A DNA stretch of 64,000 nucleotides from Roseiconus nitratireducens. GTDB lineage: Bacteria > Planctomycetota > Planctomycetia > Pirellulales > Pirellulaceae. Positions 52,954 through 62,139 of this stretch are shown piece by piece. The number at the start of each line of letters is the position of its first letter. Within the stretch, counting starts at the first letter, position 1. The translations under genes were made by a program, and so were the position numbers. A model generated the notes under the pieces. It saw only the letters and a program-made list of their open reading frames with translations. It did not search any database and had not been told where the DNA came from. The stretch spans positions 373,001 to 437,000 of the forward strand of contig NZ_VWOX01000005.1 in the NCBI RefSeq assembly GCF_008629675.1. Direction: 5' to 3'.

Positions 52954-54462
52954 GTGGAATCCTTCTTTTACATCACCGTGGCGGTCGGAGCACTTTTCGC
53001 CATCACCGATTGGCGAGCCGGTGTGATGATTGCCATCATTCTGGACTGCTTTCGCGATCCGATTCGCAAGGTTTCCGAGGGTGAGCCGACTCTGGTCACC
53101 TACTGCGTGTGCGCCGTCTGGGGTGCCGCCTTCGTCAATCTGTTCTTCGGTGGGAACCCGGGCCTGCGGAAGGTGCGCGCCCGCTTTCCTTGGCTGGAGA
53201 AATCGCTGACGTGGTACGTGCTGGGGCTGATTCCCGGAGCAGTGCTTTCGCTGGCGCTCTACCAGAACGGCGTCGTGCTGGCGGGATTGGGCTTCGCTTC
53301 CTACGCGGCGCCCCTGCTGGGAATTGCCCTCGGTGCCGCCTTCGCCTTCGAACTCAAATACCTCAAGCGAATTCTGCAAGCGTACGTGCTGATCAACAGC
53401 ATCGCCTTCATCGGTGCGATCGCCGAATGGCAGATGTGGGACTGGCCCGGTTTGGGTGGACTGAAGGGATTCGAGTGGATTCGCCACATGCCGGGTGTGA
53501 TCGTACGGCTGATCTCCGGGTTCTTCCGAAGCCCGGACATCGCCGGATTCCATGCGGCCAATGCGATGATGGTCTCCGTGATCTTGTTGCTCAACCGAGG
53601 TGACCAACCCGGACTGCGGCGCAAGATCCATCCCCTCTGGCTGAGCACGGCGATTTGGAGCGCGGTGCCTTTGATGCTGTGTGGCCGCCGCAAAATGCTG
53701 ATCATGCCGATCATTTTCATTGCAGCCTATCTGCTTTACATCCAATTGGCCGCCAAACAGAGCGCAACACGCGTGATCGGCTACCTGGTCCTGATCATTG
53801 CGATCGGCGCAGTTCCCCTGGCCGTCTACCGTGACGAGGCGAGTTTTGAGGATCACCAAGCCTATTACGCAACCACGCTGAGCGACGTGGCGCCGCGGTT
53901 GAAAGACAACGTCGCCGGTGGCGTCGTCGGGACACTCCGGCAGTCGGGACTGATGGGATCCGGTCTGGGCGTGGCAACGCAGGGTGCCCAGCACTTTGCG
54001 GTCGAGGCGCGACACGGCGTGTGGCAGGAAGACGGAGTCAGTCGCCTGTTCAAAGAGCTTGGCGTTCCGGGGGTCATGCTGATTGCAGTTAGCGGTCTGC
54101 TGATGTTACGAAACTGCCGAACCGAAGTACGGCGGCAACGCTACCTGCCGCTGATCGAGATCCAAGCGTTCGCGTTCGCGCTGATCATGGCGAACCTGGC
54201 CTCGTTCGTCGCTTCGCACCAACACTTCAGCGGCGATCCGGCCAACGCGCTGTGGGTGCTGTTGTTTTGCGGGATCTTTATCGGAACTCTGGCCCTTTCG
54301 GAACGTCCGGTCAGCCGATCGGCCGCCGCGACCGTGACGAGACCGCCAACGGCCGATCACCCCTTGCCCATCGGGCAGGAAGGGCCTCCGAAACAAGCCC
54401 CCACCCATCAGGGTTATCACCACCGACACTCGCATGAAACTCAGCCAGCCCAATTTAGCTAG
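52954..54462 (+). CDS. Second O-antigen polymerase/ligase-like membrane protein
   Basis: 502 residues, about ten to twelve hydrophobic helices. The helices begin SFFYITVAVGALFAITDWRAG and include FWLEKSLTWY-type loops and a long extracytoplasmic loop (YYATTLSDVAPRLKDNVAGGVVGTLRQSGLMGSGLGVATQG). That loop, and the following QEDGVSRLFKELGVPGVMLIA, resemble Wzy/O-antigen-ligase proteins. The GTG at 52954 is supported by GAGG five bases upstream, nine bases after the previous stop. The His/Pro/Gln-rich tail after ~460 is probably disordered. Confidence 0.8.
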   Translation: MESFFYITVAVGALFAITDWRAGVMIAIILDCFRDPIRKVSEGEPTLVTYCVCAVWGAAFVNLFFGGNPGLRKVRARFPWLEKSLTWYVLGLIPGAVLSLALYQNGVVLAGLGFASYAAPLLGIALGAAFAFELKYLKRILQAYVLINSIAFIGAIAEWQMWDWPGLGGLKGFEWIRHMPGVIVRLISGFFRSPDIAGFHAANAMMVSVILLLNRGDQPGLRRKIHPLWLSTAIWSAVPLMLCGRRKMLIMPIIFIAAYLLYIQLAAKQSATRVIGYLVLIIAIGAVPLAVYRDEASFEDHQAYYATTLSDVAPRLKDNVAGGVVGTLRQSGLMGSGLGVATQGAQHFAVEARHGVWQEDGVSRLFKELGVPGVMLIAVSGLLMLRNCRTEVRRQRYLPLIEIQAFAFALIMANLASFVASHQHFSGDPANALWVLLFCGIFIGTLALSERPVSRSAAATVTRPPTADHPLPIGQEGPPKQAPTHQGYHHRHSHETQPAQFS

Positions 54463-54547
54463 ATCGTCGTTGAATCTGTTCGAATGGGCACTAGTGTGTG
54501 GCAGACAGTATTCCCCCCTGCGGAACAACAGCGATATTGGACTGTTC

Positions 54548-55192
54548 ATGATGAATAATAAACGTGTGATTTGCGCCGCAACGATGGCGGCTCTGATGAC
54601 TTGCTGCCAAGCTCAGGCTGCAGTTGTCTCGTTTCTCGGCTCCGTCGATTCGGGACGACCCGGGCCCGTGCTCGGATCCCTGCCGCGAAACTTTGTCCTG
54701 GTTTTGGATTACACGCCCAGCCCGGGCGGATCCAGCAACACCACGGGGACGTTGAGTTTTCCGGCAACGCCCAATTCGAACACCTCGAACACCGATCCCA
54801 ATCCGGCCGTGTCGGTCATGACCATCGGTCAGGTCGCAATTGGCAACAACACGGGTGCTGGCGGCACCGACTTTTTCAGCTTTAACGGCAACGTCCCCAC
54901 GGGGATGCTCGGGCCGAACCAGGTGAATTTCTCTTTCACCTTCACCAAGCCCGGTGACACGCTGGACTCCAACGAGCTGACACCGGAAGCAATTGCAACG
55001 CTCGTCAGCGGTCAAACCTCCGTTGCGTTCTCGGGCGGTACCGGCGGCTTCAGCGGGCAGGGTGTCATTCGTGGCGCGCCGGAACCAAGCACGATGATCG
55101 CGTTGACCGGATTGGTGGTTGGCGGATGCGGCATCGGTTACCGCCGTCGCAAACAATCTCGCAGCGAAGATTCCGAAGCGATCAGCGAATAA
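54548..55192 (+). CDS. PEP-CTERM sorting-signal protein
   Basis: 214 residues. A signal peptide (RVICAATMAALMTCCQAQA) is followed by a Gly/Ser/Thr/Asn-rich beta-type body and the PEP-CTERM tripartite tail: PEP in GAPEPSTM, a hydrophobic helix (IALTGLVVGGCGIGY) and the basic RRRK. After RRRK the chain continues for a further dozen charged residues, longer than usual for this signal. The nearby exosortase should cleave and anchor it at the cell surface. The open frame begins 38 codons earlier, but the ATG pair at 54548/54551 is right at the signal peptide. The function of the mature domain is unknown. Confidence 0.88.
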   Translation: MMNNKRVICAATMAALMTCCQAQAAVVSFLGSVDSGRPGPVLGSLPRNFVLVLDYTPSPGGSSNTTGTLSFPATPNSNTSNTDPNPAVSVMTIGQVAIGNNTGAGGTDFFSFNGNVPTGMLGPNQVNFSFTFTKPGDTLDSNELTPEAIATLVSGQTSVAFSGGTGGFSGQGVIRGAPEPSTMIALTGLVVGGCGIGYRRRKQSRSEDSEAISE

Positions 55193-55225
55193 TCGCTCCG
55201 CTACCGGTCCCTCAAATACGAATCA

Positions 55226-55268
55226 ACGGCAGGATTCTCGCAATGCGAGATTCCTGCCGTTTTTTATT
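55226..55268 (+). terminator. Strong rho-independent terminator after the PEP-CTERM gene
   Basis: Two 17-base arms (55226-55242 and 55244-55260) pair at all but one position with a minimal loop, followed by a T-rich tract TTTTTATT. It separates the polysaccharide operon from the exosortase gene, so the latter likely has its own promoter in 55270-55424. Confidence 0.92.
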
Positions 55269-55424
55269 GGCAATTGTTGGGGTCGCCGGCGTCGACAAGG
55301 TTCTCCGTGTGCCACGATTGAGCAACCGACCTTGCGTCCTGCGAAGTTCTTCGGACTTGGTTCGGTTGTAGCAAGCCAACAAGCACGGTTTGGCAAACGG
55401 GACCACGGGGGATTTCTTTTCCGG

Positions 55425-57182
55425 ATGAATGGACGATCATCGCAATCGACTTACACGGCCTGGGGTTTCTGGGCTTTGATCCTGCTGGCCCCCTTGCCGG
55501 GCCTGTCGGTGTACCTGGCGTGGATCAGTGAACTGGAGCAGTACGGCTATCTGCTACCGCTGTTTCTGGCTTTGATCGCACTGATCCTGTTCCGCTGGGA
55601 TCATGTAATCCGGATGCCAGGCGACGCTTCCTCGCTGGCTCTGGTGGGCCTGTCCACGACGGTGACCGTTGTGGGCGCCTACCGAAACTCTCCGTGGTTC
55701 TCCGCGATCGGTTTTGCTTTGGCTGCCGCCGCCTGGCTTCGCGTGCACCGGAGTGCCGACGACGGTGGGCACCGCCTGACGTATCTGGCGTTGCTGCTGG
55801 TGATGCTGATCCGGTTGCCGCTGAATTTGGACTTGCAACTCTCGTCCGCGTTGCAAACATTCACTTCAAAAGTGAGCAGCCATCTGCTGGATGCCGCCGC
55901 GGTGACGCATTACCTGCGAGGCAACGTCCTTGAACTTCCGGGCGGCACGCTGTTTGTTGAAGAAGCTTGCAGTGGGGTGCAATCGTTGTTCACCATCCTG
56001 TTCTTGGTTTGTTTGTGGATGGTGCTTGTTCGTCGTCCGTTGATCGCCACACCTGCTTATCTTCTCGCGGGTGTGATTTGGGCGATGGTCATGAACGTGG
56101 TTCGGATCACGTCGATTGCGCTGGCGCAAGAATGGTACGGTTATAACTGGTCGACCGGTACCGCCCACGAGATCCTGGGATGGGTCTGCTTGCTCGTCGC
56201 CGCGTTGATGATGCTGTCCACCGATCGACTGCTTCGCGTCGCGTTCTATCCGGTGCCGCCGGATGAGTCCGGGAACCTTGGCAACCCGGTCGCGAGAATT
56301 TGGAACGCAGCTTTGCTGTTGGGAATGCCGGAGCCGACCGACGACGAATTCCGGTCGTCGCGTCCTGCCCCGCAACCGTCTCGGCCAATCCCCTGGATGA
56401 CGCGTTCGCTACTCGTCGCATCCGTGTTGTTCTTCCTGACCAGCATCGCATTCGGGGCGCGGATGATGGAATCGCGGATTGCCCAAGTCGTTCGGCCGGA
56501 CCAACGACCGTTGCTGTGGGATCCCGACGCCGCGCTTCTGAACACGACCTCCTACGCGTCCTTGATTACCGACCATCAATCACTTCGCGAAGCCGATAGC
56601 AAACAACTGGGAAATCATGCCGATGTCTGGACGGTCATGATGGACGGCCTGCCGGTTCGGATCGCGATCAGCCAGCCCTATCCGGAGTGGCACGACATGC
56701 GTCGCTGCTACACGGGAAACGGATGGCAAATCAATGACTGGAACGCCGTTTTGCCGCCGCCGGAAACGAATTCAAAAGATCCATCGGCGATCGCCGAGAC
56801 CCCGACTGACGGCTGGCCGGTTTCGCACGCGGAACTGGTCCGCGAGAGCGGCGACTACGGGACCCTGATGTTTTGCGGGTTGACCTACGACCGCGAATTG
56901 CTTTCCCCGCCGATGGCCGGCTTGCTTTCGATGTTCGGAAATCGCGTCAAGGACCGATCGTCGCTGCGGCCGAACGTCATCATGTTGCAACTTTGGACCG
57001 AGACGCAAACACCCATCGTCCCGGAGCAAATGACCAGATTGCGTCAACTGTTCGAAGCGTTTCGACTCACCGTGCATGACCGGCTTCCCGTGAATGCCGG
57101 ACCCAACACATCGCCGTCCGACCTGGACACCCACCTGACCGCAGTCTCCGCCCACGATGGCGCACGGAGGTCGACGCCGTGA
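55425..57182 (+). CDS. Exosortase fused to an EpsI-like domain
   Basis: 585 residues. The N-terminal ~270 form an eight-helix exosortase, a cysteine transpeptidase that recognises PEP-CTERM proteins. The catalytic triad is visible: C182 in VEEACSGVQSLF, R227 in VMNVVRITSI and H248 in GTAHEILGW. A ninth helix (TRSLLVASVLFFLTSIAFGA) and a soluble domain of ~200 residues follow. That domain resembles EpsI, with PYPEWHDMRRCYTGNGW. In many bacteria these are separate neighbouring proteins; here they are one. It may belong to a planctomycete-type exosortase subclass. The ATG at 55425 fits the first helix. The open frame before it reads through the terminator and is not coding. Confidence 0.92.
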   Translation: MNGRSSQSTYTAWGFWALILLAPLPGLSVYLAWISELEQYGYLLPLFLALIALILFRWDHVIRMPGDASSLALVGLSTTVTVVGAYRNSPWFSAIGFALAAAAWLRVHRSADDGGHRLTYLALLLVMLIRLPLNLDLQLSSALQTFTSKVSSHLLDAAAVTHYLRGNVLELPGGTLFVEEACSGVQSLFTILFLVCLWMVLVRRPLIATPAYLLAGVIWAMVMNVVRITSIALAQEWYGYNWSTGTAHEILGWVCLLVAALMMLSTDRLLRVAFYPVPPDESGNLGNPVARIWNAALLLGMPEPTDDEFRSSRPAPQPSRPIPWMTRSLLVASVLFFLTSIAFGARMMESRIAQVVRPDQRPLLWDPDAALLNTTSYASLITDHQSLREADSKQLGNHADVWTVMMDGLPVRIAISQPYPEWHDMRRCYTGNGWQINDWNAVLPPPETNSKDPSAIAETPTDGWPVSHAELVRESGDYGTLMFCGLTYDRELLSPPMAGLLSMFGNRVKDRSSLRPNVIMLQLWTETQTPIVPEQMTRLRQLFEAFRLTVHDRLPVNAGPNTSPSDLDTHLTAVSAHDGARRSTP

Positions 57183-58885
57183 ACCCGATGAACCTGCTGC
57201 GTCGCTGGCAAAGACGCCTGATCGCAACCGTTCGCTTTTTGGTGACGTTGCCGTCCCGACTTAACCTGATGGATCTGGTGATTCACGCTTTTTCGTTCCC
57301 ACAACACGAATGGGCACGACGGCTCCGGCGCGATGTTTCCCAAGACGACGTTCCCGTCAGTTGGACGCAATGGATCAATCCGATCTACTGGATCGCCTGG
57401 CTGTCGCGGTTTGCCTACCGCTGGATCACCACGCGTCCGTACATGACCCTGGCACCGGCCGTCCCCGCGGTGCTATTCGCGATCGCTCTGACCGGAACGG
57501 TGATCGCGGTCCTTCGCCGCGACCCCACCCAGACGCAAACCATCTATCTGGATACGCTGAAAACCGCGCTGGCATCGGACAACACCCAAGTTGCTTCCGT
57601 GGCGGCGCAGCGTCTGCTGGAGATTGATCCCGACAACCTGGAACATCAATACCAGGTGGCGATTCTGGATCACGAACTCGGGCACACCGAATCAGCCCGA
57701 TCGGCCATTTTTCGATTGGCCATGCAAAATGAATATGGCCCGGCGGCACTGTGGATGCTGAAGTCGCTGATCTACCAGTCTTCCGACAGCGATTCACAAC
57801 TTGCAGCGGAACAACTTGTCCGCCGTGATTCTTGGTCCGATCAGGAAGTGGAACTTTGTCACCGGTCGGCGGCCGTCGCGATGGAGAAGCTGCCATCGGA
57901 ACGGGCAGCCTTTGCACGAAAGATGTACGCCGGCTTCCTGTCCGCCAACGGGTTCACCGGCAGCGCCCTACGCCAATATCGCATGGTGGCGGAATCCGAT
58001 CCCGGTGTGGCCCTGATCGCGGCGCAATTGGCCGCGAAGACGGGTGACTACTCCTCCGCCGATCGCTTTGCTCAGATCGCCGTCCGTCATCTGGAACCGA
58101 AGATGATGGCCAATCCCACGTCGGTGCCGGCTCGACTCCAACTTGCTCAAGCGCTCGTGCTGACCGAACGTGACGACGACGCCTACAACCTGCTGCTCGA
58201 TGGCCTTGCCTTGACCCCCGACCCGACGCTAACCCAGGCGGCCGGCGAAGCGTTGATTTTCAAATCCGAACGCCTGAAACGGAACGTTGGCGAAACCGAA
58301 ACCTTGGGATTGCGGGCCAACCTGCTAAGTGAAGCGTTGGAACTGGCTCCGGAAAGCCCGCTGGTGATGGAGTCGATCGTTCAGTTCGCGATCGACTGTG
58401 CCGGGGCGGACGAAGACGGCATCCGCCGAGTCCGAGAATCGTTGCTGTCGCAGGTGACGCCCGCCGTTGCCTACTTCGTCGAAGGAACGGCACTTTTGAT
58501 GGCCGGGAAAACCGATGCCGCGCAGGAAACCCTGGAACTGGCCGCCAGCGAAGGCAGCGAAATGCCGGGATTGCTCAACAACCTGGCCGTCGCGCTCAGT
58601 CTTTCCGACAAGCGATTCCTTCCGCAGGCCCTGGATCTGTCCAACGAAGCGTTGCGACAATTGCCGGGGCATCCCTCGCTGCTGGAAACGAGAGGGCAAA
58701 TTTTATTGCGTCTGCAACGCTACGAAGAAGCAATCGTCGATTTGGAAAAGACGCTTGCCAATCCGGCGATGCGACCGACGGCCCACGCCGGGCTGGCCGA
58801 AGCGTACGGGGCGCTTGGCAACAAGGAACTGGCCCGACGCAATCAAATCTTGGCCAAACGCTACGGCGGCTCGCCCGCCCTCTAA
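57179..58885 (+). CDS. TPR-repeat membrane protein coupled to exosortase
   Basis: 568 residues. A cytoplasmic N-terminus of ~90 residues is followed by one transmembrane helix (APAVPAVLFAIALTGTVIAVL, about 96-116) and then helical TPR-type repeats to the end, e.g. LEIDPDNLEHQYQVAILDHELGHTESA and LRLQRYEEAIVDLEKTLANPAM. It probably acts as a scaffold in exosortase-dependent secretion or polymer export, like TPR proteins (PrsT type) found near other exosortases. A GTG overlaps the exosortase stop (GTGA), with GGAGG eight bases upstream. Confidence 0.88.
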   Translation: MNPMNLLRRWQRRLIATVRFLVTLPSRLNLMDLVIHAFSFPQHEWARRLRRDVSQDDVPVSWTQWINPIYWIAWLSRFAYRWITTRPYMTLAPAVPAVLFAIALTGTVIAVLRRDPTQTQTIYLDTLKTALASDNTQVASVAAQRLLEIDPDNLEHQYQVAILDHELGHTESARSAIFRLAMQNEYGPAALWMLKSLIYQSSDSDSQLAAEQLVRRDSWSDQEVELCHRSAAVAMEKLPSERAAFARKMYAGFLSANGFTGSALRQYRMVAESDPGVALIAAQLAAKTGDYSSADRFAQIAVRHLEPKMMANPTSVPARLQLAQALVLTERDDDAYNLLLDGLALTPDPTLTQAAGEALIFKSERLKRNVGETETLGLRANLLSEALELAPESPLVMESIVQFAIDCAGADEDGIRRVRESLLSQVTPAVAYFVEGTALLMAGKTDAAQETLELAASEGSEMPGLLNNLAVALSLSDKRFLPQALDLSNEALRQLPGHPSLLETRGQILLRLQRYEEAIVDLEKTLANPAMRPTAHAGLAEAYGALGNKELARRNQILAKRYGGSPAL

Positions 58886-59458
58886 TTGGACAGCGCCACC
58901 TTGCGCGAGCCGCCGCTATCCGCGGGTTTTCTCGCATCCACCGGCGGCTAGCGTCTTGCCGCTCATTGCACGGCAAATCACGGTGTTTTTGATTAAAGCG
59001 CCGCTGCCCTGTGGTGCTTCGCGGCTGGTTCAGCGGCCAAGCACACATCCCGTCGGCTGACGCCGACGGCAGGGCGCTGTCGGCGCTTTGCGACTGGGGC
59101 CCGGCGAGGAGCGGTTGAGATCCTCTGCGTTGGCCGGGTGGCCAAACCAAAGGTTTTCCGATCGGGCAAATCTTGATCCCGCCGGGACCTTTAATTTTTT
59201 CGCCGAAACGGTGTTGATAACGAATCTGACGACTTTGCGACGATCGCATTGAACGTTCGGTAACCATTGTCGCGGTTCTAGTGTCTCGGGTCAGTTTTTT
59301 GACTGCGGTAAAGAGAGACAGTTCGGGCGCGATCCAATTGATGCCTGTAGGTTTCTTGTGGAGTCCCCACGTCAACCCGTTCGTTGGCTCCGATCCGTGT
59401 TCGCTTCACCACAATCATTGATTGTCCAAGCCCATTCTTTTTGCACGTGAAACTGTCG
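58886..59458. other. Intergenic region upstream of the BY-kinase with hairpins
   Basis: About 573 bp without a gene. It contains a perfect hairpin CCGTCGGC-TGAC-GCCGACGG (59050-59069), a TTGCCG/CGGCAA pair near 58960-58985 and an AGCCGCCG/CGGCGGCT pair near 58905-58945. No T tracts follow, so these look like dispersed intergenic palindromes more than terminators. The promoter of the BY-kinase gene must lie in the AT-richer part at 59190-59450, but no clear -35/-10 pair was found. Confidence 0.5.
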
Positions 59459-62029
59459 ATGCTCGACCAGACCTCCCCCTCGCAACAGACGCACGAAATC
59501 AGCGGTGCGATTGACTCGGTCCAAGATGTCCAGGGCGAATCGATTCTGACCGTGCTGTGGCGATTCAAATGGCTGCTGGGTGTGTTCCTGGCGGCCGGAA
59601 CCGGCGTCGGCTATTGGATCTACAAACAGAAGCCGACCACGTATCGGGCCACGACCCAACTGATGTTCAAGAGCGATACGCCGCTGACGCTGGACGCCGC
59701 ATCCGGCTCCATCCGTGGCGGCATCCCCAGTGGTAACCTGATGCAATCACTGATCACCTCCGATGGGATCGTCAGCCGGGTTGCGTCGCATCACGAACTG
59801 AAATCAATTCCTTCCATGCAAGGCAAGGATGCAAAGTCGGTTGCGTCAATGATCCGCAAGGGAATCAAGTTCCAAACGCTGACGGACGTCTCCGATTCGC
59901 GTGACCGGATGATTGCGGCCCTGCATTTCGACGGCCCCGACCCGCAAGTTTGCGTGGCCGTGGTGAATGCTGCCAGCGAAGCCATCGGAGAACACTTCGA
60001 AGCCGAACGGGAATCCACCATCAATGAGTTCTCGCGTCTGATCGATGACGCGCAGCAAAAGCTGCTGCCGCAACAACGCATGCTCGAGGAAGAATACAAG
60101 TCGTTCCGCGAAAATGCCCGCTTGGAGTGGAACCTGGAAGGCCAGGCCATCAATCCCCATCGCGAACAACAATTCCGACTGCAGGCGCATCGGACCGAGC
60201 TGCAGCAACGGATGCGGCAAATCAATAGCGAGTTGCGATTCGCAACCAGCACGTTCAAACGACATGACGACCCCGTGCTGGTCGCGCAAATCATTGGTCA
60301 GATGGGAAGCGACAACGACGGGTTTGACTTCGTCAGCCGCGTCGACCAATCCCCCAATCCCGTGCCGGGCGACTTGGAACTGCAGAAGATCGAAATCGAA
60401 CGATCACTGATCCCGCTGGAAATCAAACGCGAGCAATTGGAACTCGCGTACGGCGAATCCCACCCGGAAGTCAAATCGATCACGATGCAGATCGACAGCT
60501 CGCAAAAAAAGCTGAACGAACTTTCCGAGCGGATTTCGCAGCGGCGGGCGGAATTGAACGCACAGAGTAGCCGGACGGACCTGGGTGCCGAAGCGCAAAA
60601 GGCACGCACCGAACACGCCCGTGAAATCGTGGAGGCTCACATCCGTGGTCTGCAAGAACGGTTGCTGGTGATGCAGGACGATTTAAGCCAGTTGGACGAT
60701 CAAATTGCCGTTGAAAAGCGAGCCGCTGACGAGTTGAAGGAACAGGAGCAAAACGACGCCTCGTATCGCCGTCGGATCGAGAGCATCCGGGGGATGACCA
60801 TTCAGTTGGAACAGCAGATGTCGGCGCTGAAGTTGGTCGATGTCAACGGCGGAATCATTGTCGAACCGTTGCTCAGCACCGGCCAAGCCTATGTCACCGG
60901 ACCGGACCTGAAGCGGGACCTGATTCTTTACGGCATGCTCGGACTCGGTGCCAGCGGCTTGCTGGCGTTGCTGTTCGAAGCGAGCGCGAAAATGTTCCGC
61001 AGCGCCGAAGAGATCCAGCGTGAACTCCGACTTCCCGTTTTGACGCACATCCCGCTGGACGAAGGCCCAGTTCGTCCGGCTGCGGGAACCGTTGCACCGG
61101 AGATCGCCGAATTGGATCCGCAACTTTCGGTGGTGCACCGGCCGTACTCGCCGGCGTCGGAGGCTGTTCGGGCGGTGCGGACCGCGATGCTGTTCGATCA
61201 CCGGCAATACGACAGCCGCGTATTCCAGGTCACCAGCCCACTTCCGGGCGACGGAAAGAGCACGCTCGCCGCGAACGTGGGATGCTCGATCGCTCAGTCC
61301 GGTAAGAAGACATTGCTGCTGGACCTGGATTTGCGAAGTCCCCGGATGTCGCTGCGATTCAACCTGGAATCCGGCAAAGGATTGACAAACGTCCTGAACG
61401 GCGAAATGGACGTGACCGAAGCGATCCACACCACGCCGATCGAAAACCTGGACATCCTCCCCTGTGGCCCGCTGCCGGCCAACCCGGCCGAAGCGCTGAC
61501 TCTGGCCGAACTGGGTGAAGTGCTCGCCTGGGCGCGAAAGCACTACGACTTTGTGATTGTGGACACACCGCCGTTGCTGATGGTCAGTGACCCTGCGGTC
61601 GTGACGAGCTACGTCGACGCCGCGATGCTGGTTCTTCGGATTCGGCGCCGGTGCAAACCGAACGCCAAGGAAGCCGTCGCGATGTTGCGTTCGGCCGGCG
61701 CCCGGGTGATGGGTGTCGTCGTCAACAAGATGGACGAGATCAGCGGTGGTGCCTCCTACAAGAGCAGCGCCAGTGGCAGCTACCAGTCGATCGGATACGG
61801 ATACGGCGACAAGTACCGACGCCGATACCAACAGGAGGCAAAGGTCCAGGACACCTACGTGGTGAAGGGCAAGGTTGCGTCGGAACCGGCGGAGGTTCGG
61901 CGTCCCGCCCGGAATGGAAAACCGGTCGCCTCCACCGTCGCCGGTGATCCCGTTCAAGCATCACGGGGACCAGCCCCGTTGGCACCACCGGTGCTGACCG
62001 AGCGTCATTCGACGCCCACCCACCACTAA
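59459..62029 (+). CDS. Wzz/BY-kinase: polysaccharide chain-length regulator and tyrosine autokinase
   Basis: 856 residues. The N-terminal Wzz domain has one TM (about 38-55) and ends in a second TM near LILYGMLGLGASGLLALLF, with long periplasmic coiled coils between. The C-terminal P-loop tyrosine kinase has Walker A GDGKST (597-602), A' LLLDLDLRSP (from 619) and Walker B FVIVD (698-702). A tyrosine cluster follows (Y767, 775, 780, 782, 786, 790, 800). It controls polymer length and export through autophosphorylation. About 55 residues follow the last tyrosine, an unusual basic/Pro-rich tail. The ATG at 59459 has no ribosome site; a GTG four codons earlier is possible. Confidence 0.93.
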   Translation: MLDQTSPSQQTHEISGAIDSVQDVQGESILTVLWRFKWLLGVFLAAGTGVGYWIYKQKPTTYRATTQLMFKSDTPLTLDAASGSIRGGIPSGNLMQSLITSDGIVSRVASHHELKSIPSMQGKDAKSVASMIRKGIKFQTLTDVSDSRDRMIAALHFDGPDPQVCVAVVNAASEAIGEHFEAERESTINEFSRLIDDAQQKLLPQQRMLEEEYKSFRENARLEWNLEGQAINPHREQQFRLQAHRTELQQRMRQINSELRFATSTFKRHDDPVLVAQIIGQMGSDNDGFDFVSRVDQSPNPVPGDLELQKIEIERSLIPLEIKREQLELAYGESHPEVKSITMQIDSSQKKLNELSERISQRRAELNAQSSRTDLGAEAQKARTEHAREIVEAHIRGLQERLLVMQDDLSQLDDQIAVEKRAADELKEQEQNDASYRRRIESIRGMTIQLEQQMSALKLVDVNGGIIVEPLLSTGQAYVTGPDLKRDLILYGMLGLGASGLLALLFEASAKMFRSAEEIQRELRLPVLTHIPLDEGPVRPAAGTVAPEIAELDPQLSVVHRPYSPASEAVRAVRTAMLFDHRQYDSRVFQVTSPLPGDGKSTLAANVGCSIAQSGKKTLLLDLDLRSPRMSLRFNLESGKGLTNVLNGEMDVTEAIHTTPIENLDILPCGPLPANPAEALTLAELGEVLAWARKHYDFVIVDTPPLLMVSDPAVVTSYVDAAMLVLRIRRRCKPNAKEAVAMLRSAGARVMGVVVNKMDEISGGASYKSSASGSYQSIGYGYGDKYRRRYQQEAKVQDTYVVKGKVASEPAEVRRPARNGKPVASTVAGDPVQASRGPAPLAPPVLTERHSTPTHH

Positions 62030-62139
62030 CTGGACGGCACGACGTTCCGCCAGCTCGCCGGGGCGTGCATGAGGGGTCTGAACCACGGGCTGGCGACGGT
62101 TTGAAGTTGCTTCCGCCGTGCAGCTGCAGCGGGAACGAA

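Noticed and set aside
54463..54547. Sigma-54 promoter before the PEP-CTERM gene
   Set aside because: A TGGCAG and a TGC are present, but their spacing does not fit the strict -24/-12 arrangement.
55119..55424. N-terminal extension of the exosortase
   Set aside because: It would start inside the PEP-CTERM gene and read through a strong terminator; the real first helix follows the ATG at 55425.
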